Notes: generated from the sequence alone by a model not told the origin. Shown: positions 1-9,301, counted from the first letter of the stretch. The stretch: 64,000 bases of DNA from Ruminococcus sp. (GCA_022768065.1 JALELS010000020.1:1-64000); one strand, 5' to 3'. Numbers and translations: made by a program.

Positions 1-1264
1 GTCCTTTTATATCAACAAGGACATTCTTGTTTTCGTTATGCTTGAACATTGCTTCAAAGTCATTCATTGTTAATGACTTAAACTGCTCATGAGCAACGGC
101 AAGTATTACGGCGTCGCAATTTTTTATATCGTTAATATCGATAAATTCAATTCCGTAAAGACGCTTGGCTTCGTCAGCATCAGCTTCAGGGTCGGCTATT
201 ACCGGGGTTATTCCGTACTCGCGAAGCTCATTGTATATGTCGATGATTTTCGTATTTCTCGTGTCGGGGCAATTTTCTTTAAACGTAAAGCCGAGAATCG
301 CAACCTTTGCGTTTTTTACCGGGACATCCGCCTTTATAAGATTTTTAACGGTGTTTTCGGCTACATATTTGCCCATATCGTCGTTTATGCGTCTGCCGGA
401 GAGAATAATCTGGCTGTGATAGCCCATTTCCTCGGCCTTGTATGTAAGGTAATAGGGGTCAACGCCTATGCAGTGTCCGCCGACAAGTCCTGGATAGAAT
501 TTGAGGAAATTCCACTTTGTGCCTGCCGCCTCCAAAACGGATTTTGTATCTATGCCCATTTTGTTGAAGATTATTGACAGCTCATTCATAAACGCAATGT
601 TTATATCCCTCTGGCTGTTTTCAATAACCTTTGCAGCCTCGGCAACCTTGATGCTCTCCGCTCTGTGTACGCCTGCCTTTACGACAAGCTCATAGGTTTT
701 CGCCACGGTATCAAGAGTTTCATCGTCCATACCGCTTACTATTTTGGTTATTGTCTCAAGGCGGTGTACCTTGTCGCCGGGATTTATTCTCTCGGGACTG
801 TAACCGATTTTAAAGTCCGTACCGCATTTAAGCCCCGACTCTTTTTCGAGTATCGGCACGCAAATATCCTCGGTAACGCCGGGATAAACGGTGCTCTCAT
901 ATACAACTACCGAGCCTTTTGTAAGATTTCTGCCGACAATTTCGCTCGCACCCTCTACCGGTGTAAGGTCGGGGGTGTGGTCGTCGTTTACGGGAGTAGG
1001 CACGGCAACAATTATAAACCTTGCCTCCTTGAGCTTGCTTTCGTCCGCCGTAAACTCGACAGAACAATTCTTAACAGCCTCGTTGCCGACTTCATTGGTC
1101 GGGTCTATGCCGTTCTTGTAAAGCTCTATTTTCTTTGCATTGAGGTCAAAGCCTACAACCTTAACCTTCTTTGAAAACGCAACGGCAATCGGCATACCCA
1201 CGTATCCGAGGCCGACAAGAGCCAATTTTTCATCACCCGAAACGAGCTTTTCATACAACTGCAT
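1..1264 (-). CDS. Nucleotide-sugar (UDP-HexNAc type) 6-dehydrogenase, C-terminus cut by window edge
   Basis: About 421 codons are visible; the gene runs off the left edge with probably only a few residues missing. The start is the ATG at 1264 (begins MQLYEKLVSG). The N-terminal Rossmann motif GLGYVGMP is at about residues 18-25. The catalytic-cysteine motif GGHCIGVDPYYL lies about two-thirds along, and the C-terminal domain carries the family motif GFTFKENCPDTRN. This is the UDP-GlcNAc/GalNAc (WbpO/TviB-like) branch, which oxidises C6 of a UDP-HexNAc to a uronate using two NAD+. It overlaps the upstream glycosyltransferase by 14 bases, so it is translated from the same message. It supplies an acidic sugar for the surface polysaccharide assembled by the cluster up to 4827. 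The exact substrate is not readable from sequence. Confidence 0.88.
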   Translation of the reverse strand, partial: MQLYEKLVSGDEKLALVGLGYVGMPIAVAFSKKVKVVGFDLNAKKIELYKNGIDPTNEVGNEAVKNCSVEFTADESKLKEARFIIVAVPTPVNDDHTPDLTPVEGASEIVGRNLTKGSVVVYESTVYPGVTEDICVPILEKESGLKCGTDFKIGYSPERINPGDKVHRLETITKIVSGMDDETLDTVAKTYELVVKAGVHRAESIKVAEAAKVIENSQRDINIAFMNELSIIFNKMGIDTKSVLEAAGTKWNFLKFYPGLVGGHCIGVDPYYLTYKAEEMGYHSQIILSGRRINDDMGKYVAENTVKNLIKADVPVKNAKVAILGFTFKENCPDTRNTKIIDIYNELREYGITPVIADPEADADEAKRLYGIEFIDINDIKNCDAVILAVAHEQFKSLTMNDFEAMFKHNENKNVLVDIKG

Positions 1265-2378
1265 ATTTATTCGTCCTTTCTATGTTAAGATGACAGCACA
1301 TATCATCGTTAACCTTATCAACGCTGAATTTTTCGCGGGCATATTCCGCCGATGATGCACCGAGCGTTTTTATGAGCTCGGGATTCTCAATAAATTCCGT
1401 CATTTTTTCGGCAACCGCCTCTGCATTTTTTACGGGAACCAAAAATCCCGTTTTCCCGTCAATCACGGTTTCACGGCACCCGGGTGCGTCGGTCGTTATA
1501 ATCGCTCTGCCCATGCTCATCGCCTCCAAGACCGTTCTCGGAGTGCCCTCGCGGTATGACGGCAAAACATATACCGAGCACTGCTTGTAGTAATCTTCTA
1601 CTCTGTCCGTCTCGCCGAAATGCTCTATTATTCCCTTTTCTATATACGGCGCAAGGTCCGCCTGCGAGAGTGAATCCTGTATATTTTCGCACGCTCCGAG
1701 CAGCATAAATCTGACTTCGGGGTGTTTTTCTTTGACAATCTCGCACGCCCTCAAATACTCGCGTATGCCCTTTGAATACATAACGCGCGACAACATAAAG
1801 AACGTGATTTTATCGGGATAATCCGCAACGGAAAAACGGTTTGTATTGACGCCCGAACCGTTTACAACTCGGCATTTTTCGGATTTAACAAGTCCCGATG
1901 AAACGAACTGCTCTCTGTCGTCGGGATTTTGGAATATCACCGTATCGGCACAGTTTAAAGCCTTTTTATAAAGCACCGACATAACGGCTCTTATGGCTTT
2001 TGCCTTCTTGGTCTGCGCGGTAAACGCATAGCCGAGCCCCGTTATCATGGCGACCTTGTGAGGTACTCCGGCTTTTTTTGCGGCTATGGAGCCGTATATT
2101 ACGGGCTTCGCGGTATACCCGAGAACCACATCAGGTTTTTCCTTTTTAAACAACTCGCAAAGAGCCTTTTGATATTTCAGGTCCTCACGCGGATTCACAC
2201 CGTTTTTATTCATCGGTATTTCAAAAAAGCGTGCGCCGAGGGCTTCGATTTTTTCCACACCCACCCTGTCGGGACCCGTGACGATAACCTCATATCCGCA
2301 AGAAATTATTCTTTTGATAAGGTCGCCGCGGAAATTGTACGCCGTTCTGTTTTTAGGCGACACCAATATAAATTTCAA
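1251..2378 (-). CDS. Glycosyltransferase family 4 (GT-B) protein
   Basis: 375 residues, normal for GT4. The N-terminal GT-B half starts MKFILVSPKN and contains the TAKPVIYG segment typical of PglA/WbpX-like enzymes. The C-terminal nucleotide-sugar half has a serine/arginine strand (FFMLSRVMYSKG) and the donor-binding EX7E motif in REGTPRTVLEAMSMG, followed by TDAPGCRETV. A retaining cytosolic enzyme of this kind adds one sugar to the lipid-linked polysaccharide intermediate. Its start overlaps the stop of the 2-hydroxyacid dehydrogenase by four bases (ATGA), showing translational coupling. Donor and acceptor sugars are unknown. Confidence 0.88.
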   Translation of the reverse strand: MKFILVSPKNRTAYNFRGDLIKRIISCGYEVIVTGPDRVGVEKIEALGARFFEIPMNKNGVNPREDLKYQKALCELFKKEKPDVVLGYTAKPVIYGSIAAKKAGVPHKVAMITGLGYAFTAQTKKAKAIRAVMSVLYKKALNCADTVIFQNPDDREQFVSSGLVKSEKCRVVNGSGVNTNRFSVADYPDKITFFMLSRVMYSKGIREYLRACEIVKEKHPEVRFMLLGACENIQDSLSQADLAPYIEKGIIEHFGETDRVEDYYKQCSVYVLPSYREGTPRTVLEAMSMGRAIITTDAPGCRETVIDGKTGFLVPVKNAEAVAEKMTEFIENPELIKTLGASSAEYAREKFSVDKVNDDMCCHLNIERTNKYAVV

Positions 2379-3295
2379 TATGTATTCTCCCCATTCAAAA
2401 ATTCACTCAAATTATTATATATCACCGAAAACAGGCGATCTGCATTTTTTTCGGATACAAACGAATTGTGCGGAGTTATAATGACGTTTTCCATATCCCA
2501 CAGAGGGCTGTCCTGCGGCAGCGGCTCATTTTCAAAGACATCGAGCACCGCTCCGTAAAGCTTTTTCTCGGAAAGAGCCGCAGTGAGAGCCGATTCGTCA
2601 ACCACCGCGCCCCTTGATATATTTACAAGAACGGCGGTGTCTTTCATATATGAAAACATCTTTTCTCCGAAAAGACCCTTTGTCTCATCGGTAAGCGGAA
2701 GCGTTAAAACCGCCGTATCGGCATTTGAAAGCACGCTCGGAAGCTCCGAAAGCGGATAAATCTTATCATAAAATTCATTCTCCGAAGGGTAAAGGTCAAC
2801 GCCGGAAACACGGCAGCCGAAAGCCTTAAAACGCTTTGCGCACTCCGTTCCCACAGAGCCGCAGCCTATTATCGCAACACTCTTGCCGCAAAGCTCCGAA
2901 AGCTCTCTGTTTTTTTGCCAAATGTGATTTTTTTGATTGTCACGAAAGAAAAAACTTTTCTTATAAATTAACAAAGTACCGAGAACAGCAAATTCTGCCA
3001 TTGGTACGCTGTAAACGCCCCTCGCGTTGAAAAGGGCAATATTTTTACTTTTTATATACTCCGCGGGCACTCTGTCAAGACCTGCGCTCGTGAGCTGAAT
3101 GTATTTAAGACTTTTGAATTTTTTTATGTCATTATATAAAAACAGACCGTTGCATACGACCGCGTCAACAGATGAAACGTCAAAAGGGATTTCCTCTCTT
3201 TCGTCTGCGACGTAGAGAATCTCTGCCCCCATGGCTTTAAGCCGTGAAAGCTGACAATCCGTATATTTGTATGCACCGGTCAAAAGGATTTTCAT
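2375..3295 (-). CDS. D-isomer-specific 2-hydroxyacid dehydrogenase family protein
   Basis: 306 residues. It has the flavodoxin-like catalytic half and an inserted NAD-binding Rossmann domain with GCGSVG at about residues 143-148. The three catalytic residues of the family are visible: Arg in NISRGAVVD, Glu in DVFENEPLP and His in TPHNS. Relatives reduce 2-oxo acids to D-2-hydroxy acids or oxidise 3-phosphoglycerate. Position inside a polysaccharide cluster and next to a 2-oxoacid-forming HpcH/HpaI-type aldolase suggests that it reduces or supplies an acid substituent for the polymer. That link is inference; nothing in the sequence fixes the substrate. Confidence 0.85.
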   Translation of the reverse strand: MKILLTGAYKYTDCQLSRLKAMGAEILYVADEREEIPFDVSSVDAVVCNGLFLYNDIKKFKSLKYIQLTSAGLDRVPAEYIKSKNIALFNARGVYSVPMAEFAVLGTLLIYKKSFFFRDNQKNHIWQKNRELSELCGKSVAIIGCGSVGTECAKRFKAFGCRVSGVDLYPSENEFYDKIYPLSELPSVLSNADTAVLTLPLTDETKGLFGEKMFSYMKDTAVLVNISRGAVVDESALTAALSEKKLYGAVLDVFENEPLPQDSPLWDMENVIITPHNSFVSEKNADRLFSVIYNNLSEFLNGENTY

Positions 3296-3334
3296 TAAAT
3301 GATGCCCCTGTTACTGATTTTAAAACGCATGGAT

Positions 3335-4165
3335 TTACGAGATACTTCTTTTCGCTTTTACGATATCATCGACGCATTGTACGAGTTTCCCGTGATTTTC
3401 CGCAAGCTCTTCCGGGGTCATTTTTTCCGCCTTTTTTTCATACTCGCGGAATTCTCTGACACCTATATTAAACCTCTCATATATCTCATCCTCGCGAAGC
3501 TTTGAAACGTCGCAGAACGCTCGCGACAATATCACCATGCCCGAACCGAGCCTGTAATGTTCGGCTATTATGTATTCCGCAGGCAGCATAACCTCGCTGT
3601 GAACTCTGCCCACGCCTCCGAAGCCGTAAAATATGCCCTTTTCGCGGAACTTACGGCAAAGCTTTTCCACCGTACCGTCCGCCACAAGCTGAAACATAAA
3701 GTCCATTTTGTAGCCGAGATGTAAATCGTTAAGCCCTATATGCACTTCGTCTATCCCGGGCACCGCAAGAATTTCGTCTATGTGCTCTACCGCCTCGGGT
3801 GTTTCCACAAGAAGGCATGTCCTCGCCCTTTTGCCGACGCAGTCTATAAAATCTCTTACCTCGTCCGCAGTCTTAAAGTACGGGAGCATAACAATATCGG
3901 CGCCGTCGTCTATGACGCGGTTTATTTCATCGCGCGAGCCGTAATACATGGAGTTTACCCTGACCAGAAGCTCTGTCTTACCGAGAACAGCTCTGAGCTT
4001 TTTTACGTCCTCGATGCTGTTATGCGAAATAACGGTGTCCATATTTGCCTGGCGCTCTGCCTTACCGCGTGTTTCAAGATCAAGGAATATCCGGTCAACG
4101 GAAACGTCCTGCGCCGTTTTTGCGATTTTCGGATCGTTTGTCAGATACATAAGTTTAAGAGCCAT
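3335..4165 (-). CDS. HpcH/HpaI-type aldolase/citrate lyase family protein
   Basis: 276 residues. The TIM-barrel family features are present: LVETPEAVEHIDEIL (the metal-binding glutamate strand), then GIDEVHIGLNDLHLGY with the acidic residues that complete the divalent-metal site, and a glycine-rich GFGGVGR strand. Characterised members perform reversible class II retro-aldol cleavage producing pyruvate or acetyl-CoA. The ATG overlaps the stop codon of the upstream sugar transferase (TAATG), so it belongs to the same operon. Such an aldolase is not a standard component of capsule clusters; it may make a branched or keto-acid sugar or an acyl decoration. Confidence 0.82.
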   Translation of the reverse strand: MALKLMYLTNDPKIAKTAQDVSVDRIFLDLETRGKAERQANMDTVISHNSIEDVKKLRAVLGKTELLVRVNSMYYGSRDEINRVIDDGADIVMLPYFKTADEVRDFIDCVGKRARTCLLVETPEAVEHIDEILAVPGIDEVHIGLNDLHLGYKMDFMFQLVADGTVEKLCRKFREKGIFYGFGGVGRVHSEVMLPAEYIIAEHYRLGSGMVILSRAFCDVSKLREDEIYERFNIGVREFREYEKKAEKMTPEELAENHGKLVQCVDDIVKAKRSIS

Positions 4166-4827
4166 TATTTTTCTATGCCCTCCGTCTTGCCCGAAGTTTC
4201 TTTTTCCGTTTTCGCGTCCGCGGCGACGGTAGCGCCGCTGTTTTCGTTGTCGGCGTTTGTAATCACCTTGAAAACGGTCATAAACATAATTTTTATGTCG
4301 AGTAAAAGCGACATATGGTCAACATACCAGACGTTAAGCTCGATTCTTTTGTGCCACTCGACGTCCTTTCTGCCGTGAACCTGCGCCCAGCCGGTTATAC
4401 CCGGCCGCACCTCAAACATACGCTTTTGAAAATCGGTGTACTCCTCGTATTTCCACGGGTGATATGTAAGCGGAGGCCGAGGCCCCACAAAGCTCATTTC
4501 GCCTTTTAAAATATTTAAAAGCTGCGGCAGCTCGTCTATACTCGTAGCGCGCAGAATTTTGCCTATCTTTGTAACTCTGGCGTCGCCTTTTCCGGAATAG
4601 ACGCCCGAACCGGTTTTTTCCGCTCCGACGCACATCGAACGGAATTTGTATATTTCAAAGACCTTTCCGTTTCTGCCTATTCTTTTTTGGCGAAAAATAA
4701 CGGGTCCGCGACTGTCGATTTTTATAAGCAACGAAACCGCAATCATAAGAGGCGACAGTAAAACAAGCCCTAAAAAGGACACAGTTATGTCAAAAAATCT
4801 TTTTACAACTCCGTAAATGCCTCTCAC
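4165..4827 (-). CDS. Initiating sugar-phosphate transferase (undecaprenyl-phosphate, short PHPT)
   Basis: 220 residues, the short monotopic PglC/EpsL-like form without the WbaP N-terminal membrane bundle. It shows the membrane re-entrant helix near residues 10-32 ([16 protein letters not shown]), then [20 protein letters not shown], and the catalytic Asp-Glu pair in [12 protein letters not shown] followed by [10 protein letters not shown]. It transfers a sugar-1-phosphate from a UDP-sugar to undecaprenyl phosphate at the inner leaflet, the first step of polysaccharide assembly. The C-terminal ~25 residues are a charged, threonine- and lysine-rich tail. It is the first gene of the visible minus-strand operon. 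Confidence 0.92.
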   Translation of the reverse strand: MRGIYGVVKRFFDITVSFLGLVLLSPLMIAVSLLIKIDSRGPVIFRQKRIGRNGKVFEIYKFRSMCVGAEKTGSGVYSGKGDARVTKIGKILRATSIDELPQLLNILKGEMSFVGPRPPLTYHPWKYEEYTDFQKRMFEVRPGITGWAQVHGRKDVEWHKRIELNVWYVDHMSLLLDIKIMFMTVFKVITNADNENSGATVAADAKTEKETSGKTEGIEK

Positions 4828-4923
4828 TTGCCGACACCCTCAAAAAACAGTCTTATTTATCTAATTTATTATATACTTATACCTTAAATATGTCAATTAA
4901 AACAGGCGATTGTAAACATTTGT

Positions 4924-4971
4924 AAAAAAGCAGCGGCCGACACGGTAAAAACGATGTCGGTCGCTGCTTTT
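4924..4971 (-). terminator. Rho-independent terminator after cysS
   Basis: A 17-base inverted repeat with few mismatches flanks a ~12-base loop (AAGCAGCGGCCGACA paired with TGTCGGTCGCTGCTT). On the minus strand the stem is followed by a T-run, which fits the end of the cysE-cysS transcript. Confidence 0.85.
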
Positions 4972-4985
4972 AAATCTTGTTGATA

Positions 4986-6383
4986 TTATTTTTTGTGCCA
5001 TTTAACGCCGTTCGGAGTATCCTCCAAAACTATACCCATAGCGGCTATCTCGTCGCGTATGCTGTCAGCTTTTGCAAAGTCCTTTGCTTTTCTCGCGGCA
5101 GTTCTTGCGGCTATGAGCTCTTCCACCTTGCTGTCAAGGTCGTTGTCCTTTTTCTCATACACAAGACCGAGTACGCCCGTAAGCTCCGAAAACAGTTCTT
5201 TCGCAAATGTCAAAAGCTCTTTGGACGAAGTGGGTATTACATTTGAGTTTATATCTCTGACAAGCTCAAATACCGCCGAAAGTCCGTCGGCAGTGTTGAG
5301 GTCGTCGTCCATAACCTCTATAAAGCGCTCCTTGTGTGAGAGAAGGCTCTTTTTGATTTCCTCGGCGTTGTCGGGGAGAACGTCCTCTGCATTTTGAAGA
5401 GCGAAATCAAGAGAATCGCGGCAGGTATAGAGCCTTTGAAGCGACGCCTTGCACTGCTCTATAATGTCCACGCTGTAATTTATCGGACTTCTGTACTGAG
5501 AAGAAATCATAAGATAGCGTATCGGCTCATATCCGTATTTTTCGGCAACGTCGCGAACGGTAAAGAAATTGCCGAGCGACTTTGACATCTTGACATTGTC
5601 AACGTTTATATAGCCGTTATGCATCCAGTAATGGGCAAAAGGAACGCCGTTGCAGCACTCGCTCTGCGCTATTTCGTTCTCGTGATGCGGGAAAATAAGG
5701 TCCTGACCGCCGCAGTGTATATCAATGGTCTTACCGAGAAAACGCCTTACCATCGCGGAGCACTCAATGTGCCAACCCGGTCTGCCCTTGCCCCAAGGCG
5801 ACTCCCAATACGGCTCGCCGGGCTTTGCGCCTTTCCAAAGGGCAAAATCCATAGGTTCTCTTTTAAGCTCTTCGATGTTTATTCGTGCGCCTGCTTCAAG
5901 ATCCTCAAGCGGCTGATGAGAGAGCTTGCCGTATTCCTTAAACTTGGAGGGGCTGAAGTACACATCGCCGTTTGAAACGGGATAAGCATAGCCCTTTTCG
6001 ATAAGGGTCGAAATAATGTCTATTATTTCATCGATATTTTCGGTGGCTCTCGGGTGAACCGTGGCTTCGCGCACATTCATACCCTTTGTGTCAATCCAAT
6101 ATTCTTTTATATATTTTTCGGATACGGTTTTGTAATCCGTACCCTCTTCAATGGCTCTTTTAATTATTTTGTCGTCGATGTCGGTAAAATTCTGAACGAA
6201 CGTCACCTTGTAGCCGCGGTATTCAAGGTAGCGGCGGAACGTATCGAAAACACAGAGGGGACGCGCGTTTCCTATGTGAATGTAGTTATAAACGGTGGGG
6301 CCGCAGGCATAGATTTTAACTTCGCCCGGAGTTATGGTTTTAAGTTCCTCTTTTTTTCGGGACATCGTATTATATATCTTCAT
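4986..6383 (-). CDS. cysS: Cysteinyl-tRNA synthetase
   Basis: 465 residues from the ATG at 6383 (MKIYNTMSRK); an AGGA ribosome site lies about eight bases upstream, and an in-frame ATG at 6413 would make a needless extension inside cysE. Class I signatures are GPTVYNYIHIGNARP (HIGH) and KMSKSLGN (KMSKS). Zinc ligands include Cys of YACGPTVY and Cys/His of WHIECSAM and FPHHENE. It charges tRNA-Cys with cysteine in the cytosol. It overlaps the cysE stop by 14 bases. With cysE it sits behind a T-box leader, so both are probably induced when tRNA-Cys is uncharged. Confidence 0.97.
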   Translation of the reverse strand: MKIYNTMSRKKEELKTITPGEVKIYACGPTVYNYIHIGNARPLCVFDTFRRYLEYRGYKVTFVQNFTDIDDKIIKRAIEEGTDYKTVSEKYIKEYWIDTKGMNVREATVHPRATENIDEIIDIISTLIEKGYAYPVSNGDVYFSPSKFKEYGKLSHQPLEDLEAGARINIEELKREPMDFALWKGAKPGEPYWESPWGKGRPGWHIECSAMVRRFLGKTIDIHCGGQDLIFPHHENEIAQSECCNGVPFAHYWMHNGYINVDNVKMSKSLGNFFTVRDVAEKYGYEPIRYLMISSQYRSPINYSVDIIEQCKASLQRLYTCRDSLDFALQNAEDVLPDNAEEIKKSLLSHKERFIEVMDDDLNTADGLSAVFELVRDINSNVIPTSSKELLTFAKELFSELTGVLGLVYEKKDNDLDSKVEELIAARTAARKAKDFAKADSIRDEIAAMGIVLEDTPNGVKWHKK

Positions 6384-7050
6384 CTTCGTAATTCCTTTCG
6401 TTTTGCTCTTCATATTCGGCTTTTTTATATTTTTTCAGCTCTTTTTCAAGCTGTGTTATGCGGTGCGACATTCTGCAAAGCTCTTGCGATACGGGGTCGG
6501 GAATATGAACCTGATCGAGGCAATCTACACGCACGCCCTTATGCTTTACAACTCTTGCCGGAACGCCCACGGCGGTGCAGTCCGGCGGAATTTCCTCAAG
6601 CACCACGGCGCCTGCCGCTATATTTGTATTGTCGCCCACCTTAAAGGGGCCGAGCACTTTTGCACCGGCGCCTATGAGCACGTTATTTCCTATGGTGGGA
6701 TGTCTTTTGCCGGTATCCTTGCCGGTGCCGCCGAGCGTTACGCCCTGGTAGAGCGTTACATCGTCGCCTATTTCCGTGGTTTCTCCTATTACCACTCCCG
6801 TGCCGTGGTCAATAAAAAAGCGTCTGCCGATTTTTGCCGCCGGGTGTATTTCTATCCCCGTCTTTTTGGCGGCTCTCTGAGAAATATACCTGCCGAGGAA
6901 TTTCATATTGTGATTCCAGCACCAGTAGGCTCGCCTGTGCATTCTGATGGCTTTAAGCCCGGGGTACAAAAGCAGTATCTGTAAGGTTGAGGTCGCCGCC
7001 GGGTCGCGGTCCTTAACCGACTGTATGTCTTCTTTCAAGCGGTCAAACAT
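6370..7050 (-). CDS. cysE: Serine O-acetyltransferase
   Basis: 226 residues from the ATG at 7050 (MFDRLKEDIQ), chosen because GGGAGGTG precedes it at ideal distance; an upstream in-frame start would read into the T-box terminator. It has the N-terminal helical region, then the left-handed beta-helix hexapeptide repeats (about residues 65-175) with HPAAKIG, DHGTGVVIGE and GGTGKDTGKRHP, which hold the catalytic His-Asp of the family. It acetylates L-serine with acetyl-CoA, the committed step of cysteine synthesis. The C-terminal tail is charged (QLEKELKKYKKAEYEE) and coiled-coil-like. Confidence 0.95.
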   Translation of the reverse strand: MFDRLKEDIQSVKDRDPAATSTLQILLLYPGLKAIRMHRRAYWCWNHNMKFLGRYISQRAAKKTGIEIHPAAKIGRRFFIDHGTGVVIGETTEIGDDVTLYQGVTLGGTGKDTGKRHPTIGNNVLIGAGAKVLGPFKVGDNTNIAAGAVVLEEIPPDCTAVGVPARVVKHKGVRVDCLDQVHIPDPVSQELCRMSHRITQLEKELKKYKKAEYEEQNERNYEDEDI

Positions 7051-7066
7051 TTTAAACACCTCCCGC

Positions 7067-7300
7067 AAAAAAATTAAAGCCCCCGCAGGAAAAATCATCC
7101 TGCGAAGGCGCAAGTACGCGGTTCCACTTCGTTTTATAACTCATTATCCTTAACGCGGAAAACGTGCGAAGATACTTTATTTCCCTTCGCCTGCTCACGG
7201 ACGCACTTCGCAGCACGCATCTTTAAGGGCATTTCAGCACGTGTGCCCTCTCTCTAAAAAAGTGCGTAAAACTGCTACTCTTTCCGATCAAAGCATTTTT
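7067..7300 (-). promoter_or_regulatory. T-box leader (probably tRNA-Cys) controlling cysE-cysS
   Basis: Reading the minus strand, the leader begins near 7289 with GATCGGAAAGAGTAGCAG, the classic T-box 5' sequence. The T-box proper, AAGTGGAACCGCG, is at 7117-7129. An intrinsic terminator follows: arms at 7098-7109 and 7079-7090 (12 pairs) and a T-rich run at 7067-7078, just before the cysE ribosome site. Several TGC triplets lie in the Stem I region (about 7205-7245), compatible with a Cys specifier, but I could not fold Stem I with certainty. Known mechanism: uncharged tRNA binds the leader and stabilises the antiterminator. Confidence 0.93.
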
Positions 7301-7312
7301 ACATCTCAATAT

Positions 7313-7318
7313 ATTGTA
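7313..7318 (-). promoter_or_regulatory. Extended -10 promoter of the cysE-cysS T-box transcript
   Basis: On the minus strand TGATACAAT (extended -10, TGnTACAAT) lies about 25 bases before the conserved T-box start. No strong -35 is seen, as expected for an extended -10 promoter. Confidence 0.55.
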
Positions 7319-7343
7319 TCACATTTTTTGTGTTTTGCACCAA

Positions 7344-7946
7344 TTATTTTGAATAATCGATAACATTTTTACTGTCCTTTAAGTAAATGGCGCCGGAAAC
7401 AACGGTGAGAGCGGCGGTTATCCAAAGCAGTAAATTTGAAATATGCGGCAAAGTAAACCATGTGTTCGCCGCGGAGAAAATCTCTTTTGAAAACGAGGTT
7501 CTCAAAATGTAATCCGTCTCGCAAAGGAGCATTATAATAATGGTGAACGTCATCTGGCTTACGGTTTTTGCCTTGCCCCACATATTCGCCGGGATTACGA
7601 CTCCGTCGGCGGCGGCTATCATCCTTACGGACGCAACGGCAAATTCCCTTGCAAGCACTATCATAACTATCCAGATATTGCAAAGACCCATAGACATAAA
7701 CGCAAGCAGCGCCGAGGTTGTGAGTATTTTATCGGCTATCGGGTCAAGCAGTTTTCCGAAATTCGTCACCTGACCGTTTTTTCTCGCAAGGTGACCGTCA
7801 ACGGCGTCCGTTATCGCTCCGGCGGCGTAAATTGCCGTTGCGATAAGAAAGCGGTGCGGCAGCGACTCCCAAAGTATTGCGGCAAGGAAAAACGGAGTTA
7901 ATATTATTCTGGCAATGGTCAGTTTATTGGGCAAATTCATCTTCAT
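7344..7946 (-). CDS. pgsA: CDP-diacylglycerol-glycerol-3-phosphate 3-phosphatidyltransferase
   Basis: 200 residues. The CDP-alcohol phosphotransferase motif DGHLARKNGQVTNFGKLLDP carries the spaced aspartates of the active site at about residues 49-70. Several hydrophobic segments follow. It makes phosphatidylglycerol phosphate in the membrane, leading to phosphatidylglycerol and cardiolipin. The ATG at 7946 overlaps the rimO stop by four bases (ATGA), and GGAG lies seven bases upstream; a second ATG at 7940 is possible. Confidence 0.95.
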   Translation of the reverse strand: MKMNLPNKLTIARIILTPFFLAAILWESLPHRFLIATAIYAAGAITDAVDGHLARKNGQVTNFGKLLDPIADKILTTSALLAFMSMGLCNIWIVMIVLAREFAVASVRMIAAADGVVIPANMWGKAKTVSQMTFTIIIMLLCETDYILRTSFSKEIFSAANTWFTLPHISNLLLWITAALTVVSGAIYLKDSKNVIDYSK

Positions 7947-9280
7947 ATGACTTCTCCGATCAGATCGTATTCATTTACTTCGAATATCTCCACATCCACA
8001 AAGTCGCCCTCATTAAGCTCATATCCGCAGGTAAAGCTTACCGTGCCGTCAATTTCCGGAGCGTCACGCCACGTTCTGCCGTAATAGCTGTCGGTATAGC
8101 CGTCGTAACCCTCAACAACACAGCGCATGGTTTTGCCGATGTTGTCGTGATTCAGCTTTTCAAATATTTTGTACTGCTGCTCCATTATGATTTCGCCGCG
8201 TTTTTTTCTGACTTCCTCATCCACCTGATCGGGGAATTCGGCAGCGGGCGTGCCCTCCTCCTGAGAGTAGGCAAAGCAGCCGAGCCTGTCGAATTTTATT
8301 TCATTCACAAATTCGGAAAGCTCCGAGAACTGCTCTTCGGTCTCGCCGGGGAACCCGGTTATAAGCGTTGTACGAAGCACAACATCGGGTATCTTTTTTC
8401 TGATTTTGGCTATAAGCGCCGTCAGCTCCTCGCGCGAGCCGCGGCGGTTCATACGCCTTAAAATATCCGAATTGCAGTGCTGAATCGGAATATCCATATA
8501 ATTGACGACCTTATCGTTGTTTGCGAAGGCGTCGATTATCTCGTCGCTGAGCCTTTCGGGATAGAGATATAAAACTCTTATCCACTCTAAGCCCTCGATT
8601 TTTGAAAGCGAAGTCAAAAGAGCAGGCAGAGCGCATTTTCCGAAGAGGTCCTCACCGTAACGGGTGGTATCCTGCGCCACAACTATAAGCTCTTTAACGC
8701 CGCCCGCAACAAGAGTTTCGGCTTCTTTTAAAATACTCTCGGGCGTGCGGCTTCTGTATTTTCCGCGTATCGACGGTATCGCGCAGTAGGTGCAGTTATT
8801 TGAGCAGCCCTCACCTATCTTAATATAAGCATAGTAAGACGGCGTTGTGAGCATACGCTTGCCATCAAGGGGCAAACAGGTTTTTTCGCCGAAGGTTTTA
8901 AGCTCCTCTTCGCCGCCGCAGACCTTTTCGCAGACCTCGCATATATCGGAATTTGAGCCTATGCCGACAACGGCGTCAACCTCGGGAATTTCCGACAGTA
9001 CTTCGTCCTTGTATCTTTCCGCAAGGCAGCCCGTAACCACTATTTTGCGTATTACACCCTCTTTTTTCAGTTCGACCATATCAAGTATATTTTCAATGGC
9101 TTCCTTTTTGGCGTCCTCGATAAAACCGCAGGTATTAACAATAACCACGTCCGCTCCGTCAACGTCATTCGTTATCTCGAATCCGTTATCCGCAAGCTTA
9201 GACAGCATAATTTCACCATCCACCTGATTTTTGGGACAGCCGAGAGATATCATACCGACTTTTTTACTCATAAAATTCAC
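7943..9280 (-). CDS. rimO: Ribosomal protein S12 methylthiotransferase
   Basis: 445 residues. The N-terminal MTTase domain has SLGCPKNQVD, the RimO hallmark. The radical-SAM CxxxCxxC is in GEGCSNNCTYCAIP, followed by IRGKYRSR. A C-terminal TRAM domain ends in YDLIGEV. It adds a methylthio group to the conserved aspartate of S12 using SAM and two 4Fe-4S clusters. AAAGG lies six bases before a GTG at 9280; an ATG three codons in (9271) is the alternative. pgsA is coupled downstream. Confidence 0.95.
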   Translation of the reverse strand: MNFMSKKVGMISLGCPKNQVDGEIMLSKLADNGFEITNDVDGADVVIVNTCGFIEDAKKEAIENILDMVELKKEGVIRKIVVTGCLAERYKDEVLSEIPEVDAVVGIGSNSDICEVCEKVCGGEEELKTFGEKTCLPLDGKRMLTTPSYYAYIKIGEGCSNNCTYCAIPSIRGKYRSRTPESILKEAETLVAGGVKELIVVAQDTTRYGEDLFGKCALPALLTSLSKIEGLEWIRVLYLYPERLSDEIIDAFANNDKVVNYMDIPIQHCNSDILRRMNRRGSREELTALIAKIRKKIPDVVLRTTLITGFPGETEEQFSELSEFVNEIKFDRLGCFAYSQEEGTPAAEFPDQVDEEVRKKRGEIIMEQQYKIFEKLNHDNIGKTMRCVVEGYDGYTDSYYGRTWRDAPEIDGTVSFTCGYELNEGDFVDVEIFEVNEYDLIGEVI

Positions 9281-9301
9281 ACATAGCCTTTCACGCTGTA
9301 A

